Positions 5,671 to 14,110 of a DNA stretch of 64,000 nt are shown here, piece by piece. The stretch is from Edwardsiella anguillarum. Its GTDB lineage: Bacteria; Pseudomonadota; Gammaproteobacteria; Enterobacterales; Enterobacteriaceae. The notes under the pieces are model-generated. The model ran no database searches and was not told the origin of the DNA. It worked only from the letters and a program-made list of their open reading frames with translations. A program made the translations under genes and the position numbers. Each line of letters begins with the position of its first letter. The first letter of the stretch is position 1. The stretch lies in assembly GCF_008801815.1 (NCBI RefSeq), contig NZ_VZOX01000002.1; one strand, 5' to 3'.

Positions 5671-7809
5671 GTGAAACCTATCGTGATTAAACGGGACGGT
5701 TGTCAGGTACCCTTCAACGAACAGCGTATCAAGGAAGCGGTGCTGCGTGCAGCGCAGGCAGCTGACGTGGATGATGCCGATTACTGCGCAACCGTTGCCC
5801 GCGTAGTCGCTATGCAGATGGCCGATCGCGAGCGTGTGGATATCAACGATATCCAGCACGCCGTAGAAAACCAACTGATGGCGGGCAACTATAAGCAGCT
5901 TGCGCGCGCCTACATCGAGTACCGTCACGATCGTGACGTTGCCCGTGAGCAGCGTGGCCGTCTTAATCAGGATATTCGCGGACTGATCGAACAGAGCAAC
6001 GCGGCCCTGCTCAATGAGAACGCCAACAAAGACAGTAAGGTTATCCCAACCCAGCGCGATCTGCTGGCGGGGATCGTCGCCAAACACTATGCCAAACAGC
6101 ATTTGCTGCCGCGTGACGTGGTGCGGGCCCATGAGCGCGGAGAGATCCACTATCACGATCTCGACTACTCGCCGTTCTTTCCCATGTTCAACTGTATGCT
6201 GATCGATCTGAAAGGCATGCTGACCAACGGCTTTAAGATGGGCAACGCAGAAATCGAGCGGCCGAAGTCCATCTCTACCGCCACCGCCGTTACCGCACAG
6301 ATCATCGCGCAGGTTGCCAGCCATATCTATGGCGGAACGACCATCAACCGTATCGATGAGGTGCTGGCTCCCTTCGTCAGCGCCAGCTTCGCCAAGCATC
6401 GCCAAATCGCCGAACAGTGGAATATCCCCGACGTAGAAGGCTATGCCCACGCGCGCACCGAGAAAGAGTGCTACGATGCGTTCCAGTCGCTGGAGTATGA
6501 AGTAAATACCCTTCATACCGCCAACGGACAGACCCCGTTTGTCACTTTCGGCTTCGGCCTGGGCACCAGCTGGGAGTCGCGGATGATCCAGCAGTCGATT
6601 CTGAAGAACCGTATCGCAGGCCTGGGTAAAAACCGTAAGACCGCGGTATTCCCCAAGCTGGTCTTCGCCATTCGCGACGGACTTAATCACAAGTTCGGCG
6701 ATCCGAACTACGATATCAAGCAGCTGGCCCTCGAGTGCGCCAGCAAGCGCATGTATCCGGACATCCTCAACTACGATCAGGTCGTCAACGTCACCGGCTC
6801 CTTCAAGACCCCGATGGGCTGCCGTAGCTTCCTTGGCGTCTACGAAGAGAACGGCGAGATGATCCACGACGGGCGTAATAACCTGGGGGTCATCAGCCTT
6901 AACCTGCCGCGCATTGCGCTGGAGGCCCAGGGTGATGAGACGGCCTTCTGGAAGCTGCTCGACCGCCGTCTGGAGCTGGCCCGCAAGGCGCTGATGACCC
7001 GCATCGCACGTCTGGAAGGGGTGAAGGCCCGCGTTGCGCCGATCCTGTATATGGAAGGGGCCTGCGGCGTACGCCTGAAAGCGGATGACGCCATCGCCGA
7101 TATCTTTAAAAATGGCCGCGCCTCCGTATCGCTAGGCTATATCGGGATCCATGAGACCATCAACGCCTTGTTTGGCACCCAGACGCACGTTTTTGACGAT
7201 GCGGCGCTGCGCGCCAAGGCTATCGCCATCGTTGAGCGTCTGCGTCAGGCTACCGATACCTGGAAACAGGAGACCGGCTATGCCTTCAGCCTGTACAGTA
7301 CGCCGAGTGAAAACCTGTGCGACCGCTTCTGCCGCCTGGATACCGCCGAGTTTGGCCTCGTTGACGGGGTCACCGACAAGGGCTATTACACCAACAGCTT
7401 CCATCTGGACGTGGAGAAGCAGGTCAATCCCTACGACAAGCTGGACTTTGAGGCGCCTTACCCTCCGCTGGCTAACGGTGGATTCATCTGCTACGGCGAA
7501 TATCCTAACCTGCAGCACAATCTGAAGGCGCTGGAGGATGTCTGGGACTACAGCTATAGCCGGGTTCCCTACTACGGAACCAACACGCCGATCGATGAGT
7601 GCTATGAATGCGGCTATACCGGCGAGTTTGAGTGTACCAGCAAAGGCTTTACCTGCCCGAAATGCGGTAACCATGACTCAACCAAGGTATCGGTTATCCG
7701 CCGCGTCTGCGGCTATCTGGGCAGCCCGGACGCGCGTCCGTTCAACGCCGGCAAGCAGGAAGAAGTGAAGCGCCGCATCAAGCACCTGAACAACGGTCAG
7801 ATAGGCTAA
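5671..7809 (+). CDS. nrdD: Anaerobic (class III) ribonucleoside-triphosphate reductase NrdD
   Basis: NrdD reduces ribonucleoside triphosphates to dNTPs without oxygen, using a glycyl radical and formate. The GTG at 5671 gives 712 residues, exactly the E. coli length, and an AGGAG lies about 10 bases upstream. The in-frame ATG at 5635 would overlap the region just after the DnaA box and add 12 non-conserved residues. The N-terminal ATP-cone (about 3-95) is followed by the ten-stranded barrel. The C-terminal zinc site is intact (Cys644, Cys647, Cys662, Cys665), and the radical glycine is Gly681 in RRVCGYLG. nrdG follows. FNR, NrdR and DnaA sites lie upstream. Confidence 0.98.
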   Translation: MKPIVIKRDGCQVPFNEQRIKEAVLRAAQAADVDDADYCATVARVVAMQMADRERVDINDIQHAVENQLMAGNYKQLARAYIEYRHDRDVAREQRGRLNQDIRGLIEQSNAALLNENANKDSKVIPTQRDLLAGIVAKHYAKQHLLPRDVVRAHERGEIHYHDLDYSPFFPMFNCMLIDLKGMLTNGFKMGNAEIERPKSISTATAVTAQIIAQVASHIYGGTTINRIDEVLAPFVSASFAKHRQIAEQWNIPDVEGYAHARTEKECYDAFQSLEYEVNTLHTANGQTPFVTFGFGLGTSWESRMIQQSILKNRIAGLGKNRKTAVFPKLVFAIRDGLNHKFGDPNYDIKQLALECASKRMYPDILNYDQVVNVTGSFKTPMGCRSFLGVYEENGEMIHDGRNNLGVISLNLPRIALEAQGDETAFWKLLDRRLELARKALMTRIARLEGVKARVAPILYMEGACGVRLKADDAIADIFKNGRASVSLGYIGIHETINALFGTQTHVFDDAALRAKAIAIVERLRQATDTWKQETGYAFSLYSTPSENLCDRFCRLDTAEFGLVDGVTDKGYYTNSFHLDVEKQVNPYDKLDFEAPYPPLANGGFICYGEYPNLQHNLKALEDVWDYSYSRVPYYGTNTPIDECYECGYTGEFECTSKGFTCPKCGNHDSTKVSVIRRVCGYLGSPDARPFNAGKQEEVKRRIKHLNNGQIG

Positions 7810-7836
7810 ACGCGCCTGGTCGATCGCCATCCCATC

Positions 7837-7864
7837 CCGGGCAGTCCGCTGCCCGGTTGCTTTT
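7837..7864 (+). terminator. Hairpin between nrdD and nrdG
   Basis: CCGGGCAG (7837-7844) and CTGCCCGG (7849-7856) form an 8-bp stem with a 4-base loop, followed by TTGCTTTT. It resembles a rho-independent terminator. A second hairpin, GCGGGG/CCCCGC, follows at 7865-7880. It may lower nrdG expression relative to nrdD by attenuation. Confidence 0.6.
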
Positions 7865-7892
7865 GCGGGGGGCGCCCCGCAGGACAAACATC

Positions 7893-8357
7893 ATGAATTA
7901 CCATCAGTATTATCCGGTCGATGTCGTCAACGGCCCGGGCACCCGCTGCACGCTGTTCGTTGCGGGCTGCGTCCACCAGTGCCCCGGCTGCTATAACAAA
8001 GCCACCTGGCGCCTGGACTCCGGCGTACCGTTCACGGCGGCGCTGGAGGATCGCATCATTGCCGATCTCAACGATACCCGGATTAACCATCAGGGGCTCT
8101 CCCTCTCGGGCGGTGACCCGCTGCACCCGCACAACGTGGCGACGATCCTACGCCTGGTACAGCGGGTACGCGCCGAGTGCCGCGGTAAAGACATCTGGCT
8201 GTGGACGGGCTATCGCCTGGAAGAGCTCACGGCGGAACAGCAGGCCGTGGTGAAGCTGATCAATGTCTTGGTGGACGGCAAGTTTGTACAGGATCTCAAA
8301 GATCCCATGCTGATCTGGCGCGGCAGCAGCAATCAAGTCGTCCACTACCTGCGCTGA
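7893..8357 (+). CDS. nrdG: Anaerobic ribonucleotide reductase activase NrdG
   Basis: NrdG is the radical-SAM enzyme that generates the glycyl radical on NrdD. The ATG at 7893 gives 154 residues, equal to E. coli NrdG. The [4Fe-4S] motif CX3CX2C is present as Cys26, Cys30 and Cys33 (GCVHQCPGCYN), and the SAM-binding LSGGDPL segment follows near residue 72. An earlier in-frame ATG exists (7857) but lies in the terminator hairpins and is rejected. The stop codon lies within a hairpin shared with the convergent yraR. Confidence 0.97.
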   Translation: MNYHQYYPVDVVNGPGTRCTLFVAGCVHQCPGCYNKATWRLDSGVPFTAALEDRIIADLNDTRINHQGLSLSGGDPLHPHNVATILRLVQRVRAECRGKDIWLWTGYRLEELTAEQQAVVKLINVLVDGKFVQDLKDPMLIWRGSSNQVVHYLR

Positions 8358-8373
8358 GCCGCCCCGGGCTCAG
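8354..8373. terminator. Hairpin joining the ends of nrdG and yraR
   Basis: CTGAGCC (8354-8360) and GGCTCAG (8367-8373) form a 7-bp stem that contains the nrdG stop codon on one side and the yraR stop codon on the other. There is no U tract on either strand, so it may act as a weak bidirectional terminator or only as an RNA 3' end structure. Confidence 0.35.
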
Positions 8374-9020
8374 ACGGCACCCGCCGCCGTCTCTCCCAGA
8401 CGCTGCACCTGCTCAGATTCCAGGATCTGCAGGCGATACCCCGCCGGGTACAACGCACAGTGCAGCATGGCACGCGCCACGCTATCGGCCTCGATCGCCT
8501 TCCATTTTTCAGGCAGCAGGCGGAACAGCGGCTCGGAGATCTGCTCCAGCAGACGCGGCTTGGCCCGTTCCCCCTGCAGCAGGGAAGGGCGCAGCAGAGA
8601 GAGCCGTCGCCAGGCCTGCCGCTCTAAAGCCTGCTCCATCTCCCCCTTGGTGCGGCTGTACAAAAACGGCGATTGGGCATTGGCCCCCAGCGCGCTGACC
8701 ACTACATAGTGGCGGCAGCCGTGCTGCAGCGCGACCGCGCCGCACTCGACCACCAGCGAGTAGTCCACGTAGCGAAAGTCGCTGTCGCTGCCGGCCGCTT
8801 TGCGGGTGGTTCCCAGGCAGCAAAAGGCTACGTCGCAGGGGGTATCCCAGTCCAGCATAGCCCGGCAAATATCTGCGCCGACGGGGTTAATCAGCTTGGC
8901 CGACGCCGGCAACGCCGTACGCGTCGGCGCATAGATCTGGGTAACGCGGGGCTCTGACGCCAACAGCGTCAATAGCGTACGCCCGATAAGACCGGTCGCC
9001 CCAAGAAGCAATACGTTCAT
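8370..9020 (-). CDS. yraR: NAD(P)-binding oxidoreductase-like protein YraR
   Basis: This 216-residue Rossmann-fold protein has the dinucleotide motif GATGLIG at residues 7-13 and an atypical-SDR body (for example YSRTKGEME around residues 123-131). It matches E. coli YraR (211 aa) and, more distantly, eukaryotic HTATIP2/TIP30. Substrate and role are unknown. In E. coli it also sits near yhbO-yhbP-yhbQ, as here. The ATG at 9020 is directly followed by the conserved MNVLLLGATG start. Confidence 0.88.
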   Translation of the reverse strand: MNVLLLGATGLIGRTLLTLLASEPRVTQIYAPTRTALPASAKLINPVGADICRAMLDWDTPCDVAFCCLGTTRKAAGSDSDFRYVDYSLVVECGAVALQHGCRHYVVVSALGANAQSPFLYSRTKGEMEQALERQAWRRLSLLRPSLLQGERAKPRLLEQISEPLFRLLPEKWKAIEADSVARAMLHCALYPAGYRLQILESEQVQRLGETAAGAV

Positions 9021-9126
9021 CGGTGACTCCTCCCTGTTTTTTGGCGGCTTCCGCCACGGTATACACCGTCAACGCCGGAAAGGATCGCCCGTTCCGCGCC
9101 GACGTCTCGCACAGCGATAGCTACTC

Positions 9127-9582
9127 TTAGTATACCCCCACGGGCTCGCCCTCGCGGGCCCAGTGACGCTTATGGCCAAAGCCACAGGTATTGTCGGTCA
9201 TCTTCACCCGCATCAGACGCAGTCCCCAGACCGGCGATGGCCTAGCCCTCGCCAGCGGAAAACGGCGATAGTAGGCAGCATACGCCGCCGCTGCCGCCTC
9301 TCCGCCAAGGCACGCGATCCGGCCGTGAAACTGTATTCCCTGGATCTTCGCCACGCTGCGCGTCTGATGCGCCACCGTACCGACAACCCGAGGGTTGGCC
9401 GACATCAGCTGCCCGTGATGAGACGCCGGCGAGGTCAGCAGGTACAGCGTCATCGTCGGCGCATCCAGCGCATAAAAACAGTCGGCGCACCACAGCGCCT
9501 CCTCCTGCCCGGCGGCCAGCGTCACAATGTGCTGGCGAGTCAGGAAGCGCCGGATGGCCGCCAACGTCTCGTCGTTGCTCAT
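9127..9582 (-). CDS. yhbP: UPF0306 protein YhbP (FMN-binding-like)
   Basis: This 151-residue protein belongs to the pyridoxamine-phosphate-oxidase-like split-barrel group, matching E. coli YhbP (147 aa) in DETLAAIRRFL, LWCADCFYALD and the KIQGIQFHG region. Its biochemical role is not known. The start at 9582 was chosen because GGAGAGGG lies just upstream and the homology begins there. The frame is open further upstream, but that part overlaps the divergent yhbQ. Confidence 0.88.
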   Translation of the reverse strand: MSNDETLAAIRRFLTRQHIVTLAAGQEEALWCADCFYALDAPTMTLYLLTSPASHHGQLMSANPRVVGTVAHQTRSVAKIQGIQFHGRIACLGGEAAAAAYAAYYRRFPLARARPSPVWGLRLMRVKMTDNTCGFGHKRHWAREGEPVGVY

Positions 9583-9667
9583 TCCCTCTCCTACCGCCGC
9601 GCCGGGGCTCGTCCCCGGCGCCGCCGTCGCGTACACTGATCCCTCCGTTTCCCACCGAGAGATCCCA

Positions 9668-10048
9668 ATGCAGAATACTGTAGCGCATAATGGATGGTAT
9701 CTGTACATGCTGCGTACCGCCGGTGGTGCGCTGTATACCGGTATCACCACCGACGTCGCGCGCCGCCTCCGCCAGCATCAGTCGGGTCGGGGAGCCAAGG
9801 CACTGCGCGGCAAAGGACCGCTGACGCTAGCATACCAGTGCGCGCTCTCGCGCGAGCTGGCCGCACGGCTGGAGTATTGCGTTAAGCAGCTGAGCAAGAA
9901 ACAAAAAGAGAGGCTGGTCGCCGACCAGCCTCTCCATCTGTTACCGTGGTTAGCCAACGGCGGCTACCTTACTTCGTCAGGTAAATCTTATTCGCCTGCG
10001 CAAAACGTTCCCGCATCTGCGGCGACGGCCCCCTACCCACCAGGCTGA
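9668..10048 (+). CDS. yhbQ: GIY-YIG nuclease-superfamily protein YhbQ
   Basis: This product has a small GIY-YIG domain: WYLYMLRTAGGALYTGITTD (about 10-29), then RRLRQHQSG and the KGPLTLAY strand. E. coli YhbQ is 100 residues with reported DNA-binding or nuclease-like activity. Here the frame runs to 126 residues, because the last 25 or so (about 102-126) extend into the convergent putP gene and overlap it by 80 bases. The tail is not conserved in the family. An ATG at 9668 follows GAGAGATCC, a plausible ribosome site. Confidence 0.88.
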   Translation: MQNTVAHNGWYLYMLRTAGGALYTGITTDVARRLRQHQSGRGAKALRGKGPLTLAYQCALSRELAARLEYCVKQLSKKQKERLVADQPLHLLPWLANGGYLTSSGKSYSPAQNVPASAATAPYPPG

Positions 10049-11453
10049 CCAGCACGATAGCCAACGAGGCCAGAATAAAGCCGGGAATGATCTCATACAG
10101 GTGGAACCAGGCATATTGCTTCCACACGACCACGGTGGCCGCCCCTACCAGCATCCCGGCCAGCGCGCCGTTACGCGTCATGCCCGGCCACAGCAGGGAG
10201 ATAATAATCACCGGGCCAAAGGCGGCGCCGAAGCCGGCCCAGGCATAGCTCACCAGATCGAGCACATAGTTGTGCGGGTTGGCCGCCAGTCCGATGGCGA
10301 TTAGCGCGATCAGCATCACCATGGTGCGGCTGACGATCACCAGCTCCCGCTGATTGGCATGCTTGCGCAAAAATGCCTTATACAGATCTTCGGTCACCGC
10401 GCTGGCGCTTACCAGCAGCTGGCAGCTCAGGGTGCTCATCACCGCCGCCAGAATAGCCGACAGCAGAATCCCGGCAATCCATGGATTAAACAGCAGCTTG
10501 GAGAGGGAGATAAAGACCCGCTCTTTGTTTTCGTGCACCTCCAGCGCCAGCTGCGAGTGCGTAGAGAAGAAAGCGATACCGAAGAAGCCGACCGCAACCG
10601 CCCCCCCCAGACAAAAGATCATCCACACGATGCTAATTCGACGTGCCTTACGGATCGTATGGTGGGAGTCAGCTGCCATAAATCGCGCCAGAATATGCGG
10701 CTGCCCAAAATAGCCCAGACCCCATCCCATCAGGGAGACGATCGCCACCCAGTCTAGTCCACGGAACAGATCCAGATAGGCCGGGCTGCGCTGCGCAATG
10801 GCGTTCATGGCATCGTCAAAGCCGCCGACGCTGACCACCACCATCACCGGCGTCAGGATCAGGGCAAAAATCATCAGGGTCGCCTGTACGGTATCCGTCC
10901 AGCTGATGGCCAGGAAACCGCCGATAAAGGTATAGGCAATCGTCGCCGCCGCGCCGGCCCACAGCGCGCTTTCGTAGCTCATGCCAAAGGTGCTTTCAAA
11001 CAGACGGGCCCCGGCGACGACGCCGGAGGCACAGTACACGGTAAAAAATACCAGAATAATCAACGCTGAAATCAGACGTAGAATACGCTGCTTATCCTCA
11101 AAACGCTGGGTAAAGTAGTCCGGCAGCGTCAGCGCATTATTGTTCAGCTCGGTGTGCACCCGCAGGCGCCCGGCCACGATGCGCCAGTTAAGGTAGGCAC
11201 CCAGCACCAGTCCGATGGCGATCCAGCTCTCCGACAAGCCGGCGACAAAGATCGCACCCGGCAGTCCCATCAGCAGCCAGCCGCTCATGTCCGACGCCCC
11301 GGCGGAGAGCGCGGTCACCACGCTGCCCAAACGGCGTCCCCCCAAAATATAGTCAGAGAAGTTATTGGTGGCGCGATAGGCCAGCAGACCGATCAAGATC
11401 ATGCCGAAGATATAAATTAGAAACGTGATTAGTGTCGGTGTATTAACACTCAT
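9969..11453 (-). CDS. putP: Sodium/proline symporter PutP
   Basis: This 494-residue member of the sodium:solute symporter (SSS) family has about 13 transmembrane helices and is close to E. coli PutP (502 aa). Residues known to matter in PutP are present: Arg40 in LGGRRLG and Asp55 in SAGASDMSGW (sodium site), as well as the GWGLGYFGQPHIL segment. It imports L-proline with sodium across the inner membrane. The usual partner putA is not next to it. It sits between yhbQ and yhbS, a place where E. coli has no putP, so it was moved here at some point. Confidence 0.96.
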   Translation of the reverse strand: MSVNTPTLITFLIYIFGMILIGLLAYRATNNFSDYILGGRRLGSVVTALSAGASDMSGWLLMGLPGAIFVAGLSESWIAIGLVLGAYLNWRIVAGRLRVHTELNNNALTLPDYFTQRFEDKQRILRLISALIILVFFTVYCASGVVAGARLFESTFGMSYESALWAGAAATIAYTFIGGFLAISWTDTVQATLMIFALILTPVMVVVSVGGFDDAMNAIAQRSPAYLDLFRGLDWVAIVSLMGWGLGYFGQPHILARFMAADSHHTIRKARRISIVWMIFCLGGAVAVGFFGIAFFSTHSQLALEVHENKERVFISLSKLLFNPWIAGILLSAILAAVMSTLSCQLLVSASAVTEDLYKAFLRKHANQRELVIVSRTMVMLIALIAIGLAANPHNYVLDLVSYAWAGFGAAFGPVIIISLLWPGMTRNGALAGMLVGAATVVVWKQYAWFHLYEIIPGFILASLAIVLVSLVGRGPSPQMRERFAQANKIYLTK

Positions 11454-11781
11454 CCTGTACCCCTGTCATCACGGTGTCACGCACCGTTTTTTTTGTTGTT
11501 AAAGGAGGCGCTGTCCACGGCGCGGAGCTGCGGGCGAAACACAGATGATACCGCCGCTGTCTGGGCTATGGCCCGGATGCGTACGGCAGTACGGCAGTGA
11601 AACGCCCAATACGCGATCAGGCGCGGCGAGAGGCGCAGACGATGGCGATAAATGCGTGGAGCAGGCTGACTTACTCCCCCGCCCGCCGGCAGGCGAACGG
11701 GGGGAAGCATGATAGACCCAGCGGGGAAGAACGACAAGCGTTCAGAAGATAAGCGGCGGGATCGGCACCCGCCGCACAGGC
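11454..11781. other. Intergenic region upstream of putP, with yhbS terminator hairpin
   Basis: This 328-bp stretch holds the putP promoter region and the 3' end of yhbS. A GCGGCGGG/CCCGCCGC hairpin at 11753-11775 lies six bases after the yhbS stop and probably ends that transcript, though a U tract is lacking. An 86-codon minus-strand frame (11477-11737) shows no homology I recognise. I do not call it a gene. Confidence 0.5.
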
Positions 11782-12285
11782 TTAAAAACGGTTAAACGGC
11801 TCGGCGTACTCGATGCGCCCGCGGGCCTGCTCCAGCGCCTGCGGCGCCAGCGCGTATACCTGAAAGAGCGCATCGCATCCCGGCCAGCGACAGTGCAGAG
11901 CGTGCTGCGCCGCATTAACAAAGCCAAAGCGCTGATAGTAGTGTGGTTCCCCCAGCACCGTCACACCGGCATAGCCGAACTCATTCAGGGTATCCAGCCC
12001 CTCATAGACCAGCCGCTCTGCGATCCCCTGACAGCGGTAGGCCTCATCCACCGCCAACGGTGCCAGTCCAACCCACTGGCACTCCTCACCGCCGACCGTC
12101 ACCGGGCTGAAGGCGGCATAGCCGACCACGCCCCCCTCATCATCCGTGGCCACGACCCCGAGGGTCAGCAGCCCGTCCTCACGCAGGCAAGAGACCAGCT
12201 CGGCCTCGTCAGCGCCCGTAAAACAGCGGCGCAGCAACCTGTCAATGCCTGGCGCATCGACGGGGATCTCAGCCCGGATCAGCAT
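11782..12285 (-). CDS. yhbS: GNAT acetyltransferase YhbS
   Basis: This 167-residue protein has a Gcn5-related N-acetyltransferase fold: VVGYAAFSP strand, then LAPLAVDEAYRCQGIAERLVYEGL, the acetyl-CoA pyrophosphate loop with the R/Q-x-x-G pattern (about 75-98), and the HYYQRFGF end motif. It matches E. coli YhbS, recently linked to small-RNA-related physiology. The true substrate is unclear. It overlaps the end of ubiT by 7 bases, so the two are co-transcribed. Confidence 0.9.
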   Translation of the reverse strand: MLIRAEIPVDAPGIDRLLRRCFTGADEAELVSCLREDGLLTLGVVATDDEGGVVGYAAFSPVTVGGEECQWVGLAPLAVDEAYRCQGIAERLVYEGLDTLNEFGYAGVTVLGEPHYYQRFGFVNAAQHALHCRWPGCDALFQVYALAPQALEQARGRIEYAEPFNRF

Positions 12286-12800
12286 GATGTCACCGCACGC
12301 GCAGCGATCGGCGTGCCCTCCCGCAGACCGGCCTCGACAAAATCAGCCAGCTGTATCAGCGCCAGGCGTAGCGGCGCCGGCATCAGCTCAGGATCGATGG
12401 CGTCCATCAGATTTTTCACCTGCAACCCCAGCTCGGTGTCGCCCTCAATACGCAGACGACGCTGGAAGAAAAGCGTATCGGGATCCTCTTTGCGGGCGGC
12501 GATCAGGATCAGATCGTTAGCATCCGCGCTGAAGCTGACATCCGCCGATTGATGACGACCAACGTGCAGCGTCCCCTGCTGCACGGTGACAAACCAGCGC
12601 AGACCGAGATCGCGCACGTCAACCTGCAGCCAGCGCCCGTCGAGAAACGCCAGCTCGTCCTCGGCCAGCGCCTGGCGAAACTGCCAGGCCAGCAGCTGCT
12701 CCAACACATGCCGCTGCAGGACAAACGGCGTAACTTTTAACGGCAGGCTCAAAAATGCCGGCCCCTGACGCACGATGCGTGCTCGCAATTGTTCCAACAC
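12279..12800 (-). CDS. ubiT: Anaerobic ubiquinone biosynthesis accessory factor UbiT (YhbT)
   Basis: This 173-residue protein has an SCP2 sterol-carrier-like lipid-binding domain (about 45-140), as in E. coli UbiT. UbiT works with UbiU and UbiV in the oxygen-independent ubiquinone pathway and is thought to bind isoprenoid quinone intermediates. It is divergent from ubiU-ubiV across a 303-bp control region, exactly as in E. coli. Starting at ATG 12800, the sequence MLEQLRARIVRQGP agrees with the family start. Confidence 0.93.
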   Translation of the reverse strand: MLEQLRARIVRQGPAFLSLPLKVTPFVLQRHVLEQLLAWQFRQALAEDELAFLDGRWLQVDVRDLGLRWFVTVQQGTLHVGRHQSADVSFSADANDLILIAARKEDPDTLFFQRRLRIEGDTELGLQVKNLMDAIDPELMPAPLRLALIQLADFVEAGLREGTPIAARAVTSC

Positions 12801-13103
12801 CGCAGTGACTCCTTCTGATCAGACAGCGTCTATTCTGCCACAACCGCCCATGCAGACTGCGTCTTATATCAACAAAAAGGCCCGTCATTGTCACGGACTA
12901 ATACACCGCCGCCGCCATTGCACAGGCCACCTGGTAACAGTGACTCAACACGCCGGAAACTGCCTGAAATCAAAACAATTACATAACATTTTATCTAGAA
13001 TGACACCTTAGCGGACAGGACACCGCCCGGGCCGCGGTGTCGATATCCATCCCCTAACACGCCACGCCCGGCGCTATCCGTGGCCAAACTCAGGAATTCA
13101 CCT
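12801..13103. promoter_or_regulatory. Divergent ubiT/ubiU control region with FNR-like site
   Basis: A TAGAAT (12996-13001) could be the -10 of ubiU. A half-conserved FNR element, CTGCC-TGAA-ATCAA at 12960-12973 (right half perfect, left half poor), is centred at 12966.5. That is about -41.5 from a start near 13008, the classical class II activator position. E. coli ubiUV is FNR-controlled. The match is 7 of 10 fixed bases, so the call rests on position as much as on sequence. I saw no clear ubiT promoter. Confidence 0.4.
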
Positions 13104-14099
13104 ATGGAGCTGCTGTGCCCCGCCGGCAACCTGCCCGCCCTCAAGGCGGCCGTAGAGAATGGTGCCGACGCTGTCTATATTGGACTGAAAGACGATACCA
13201 ATGCCCGCCATTTCGCTGGCCTCAATTTTAATGAGAAAAAGCTGCAGGAAGCGCTGGAGTATGTGCACCAACGCGGCCGCAAGCTGCATATCGCGATCAA
13301 CACCTTTGCCCATCCCGACGGCTATATCCGCTGGCAGCGGGCGGTAGATATGGCCGCCCAGCTGGGCGCTGACGCGCTGATCCTCGCCGATTTGGCCATG
13401 TTGGAGTACGCCGCCGAGCGCTATCCCCACATTGAGCGCCACGTTTCGGTGCAGGCATCGGTGACTAACGAGGAGGCGATCCGCTTCTACCAGCGCCACT
13501 TTGCGGTCGCACGCGTGGTGTTGCCGCGCGTGCTTTCGCTGCATCAGGTAAAGCAGCTGGCGCGCTGCAGCCCGGTGCCGCTGGAGGTCTTCGCCTTCGG
13601 CAGCCTGTGTATCATGTCCGAGGGACGCTGCTACCTCTCCTCCTACCTGACCGGAGAGTCTCCCAATACCGTCGGCGCCTGTTCCCCCGCCCGCTTCGTG
13701 CGCTGGCAGCAGACACCGCAGGGCATGGAGTCCCGCCTCAACGACGTCCTGATCGATCGCTATGCCAATGACGAAAATGCGGGCTATCCCACTCTGTGCA
13801 AGGGACGCTATCTGGTTGACGGCGTGCGCTACCATACGCTGGAGGAGCCGACCAGCCTGAATACGCTTGCGCTGCTGCCGGCGCTAATGGAGGCCAATAT
13901 CGCCTCGGTTAAAATCGAGGGTCGCCAGCGCAGCCCGGCCTATGTCAGCCAGGTAACGCGGGTATGGCGGCAGGCTATCGATCGCTGCCGCCGCGATCCC
14001 GAACACTTCACCCCCGACGCCGCCTGGATGGAGGCGCTCGGCGCCGTTTCAGAAGGTGCGCAGACCACCCTCGGCGCCTATCACCGCCGATGGCAGTAA
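13104..14099 (+). CDS. ubiU: Ubiquinone biosynthesis protein UbiU (U32 peptidase-like, [4Fe-4S])
   Basis: UbiU forms a heterodimer with UbiV that hydroxylates ubiquinone precursors without oxygen, using prephenate as hydroxyl donor. The ATG at 13104 gives 331 residues, identical to E. coli UbiU in length. CAGGAA lies 8 bases upstream. An in-frame GTG at 13080 would add 8 unconserved residues. The four cluster cysteines fall at Cys169, Cys176, Cys193 and Cys232, the E. coli positions. ubiV follows after 11 bases. Confidence 0.97.
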   Translation: MELLCPAGNLPALKAAVENGADAVYIGLKDDTNARHFAGLNFNEKKLQEALEYVHQRGRKLHIAINTFAHPDGYIRWQRAVDMAAQLGADALILADLAMLEYAAERYPHIERHVSVQASVTNEEAIRFYQRHFAVARVVLPRVLSLHQVKQLARCSPVPLEVFAFGSLCIMSEGRCYLSSYLTGESPNTVGACSPARFVRWQQTPQGMESRLNDVLIDRYANDENAGYPTLCKGRYLVDGVRYHTLEEPTSLNTLALLPALMEANIASVKIEGRQRSPAYVSQVTRVWRQAIDRCRRDPEHFTPDAAWMEALGAVSEGAQTTLGAYHRRWQ

Positions 14100-14110
14100 G
14101 GAGTCCGACC

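Noticed and set aside
5503..6867. A 454-codon minus-strand frame across the nrdD start.
   Set aside because: It is the shadow of nrdD and would also run through the FNR/NrdR/DnaA control region; no homology.
11477..11737. An 86-codon minus-strand frame upstream of putP.
   Set aside because: Arg/Pro/Ala-rich composition, no ribosome site and no family resemblance; it occupies the putP promoter region.
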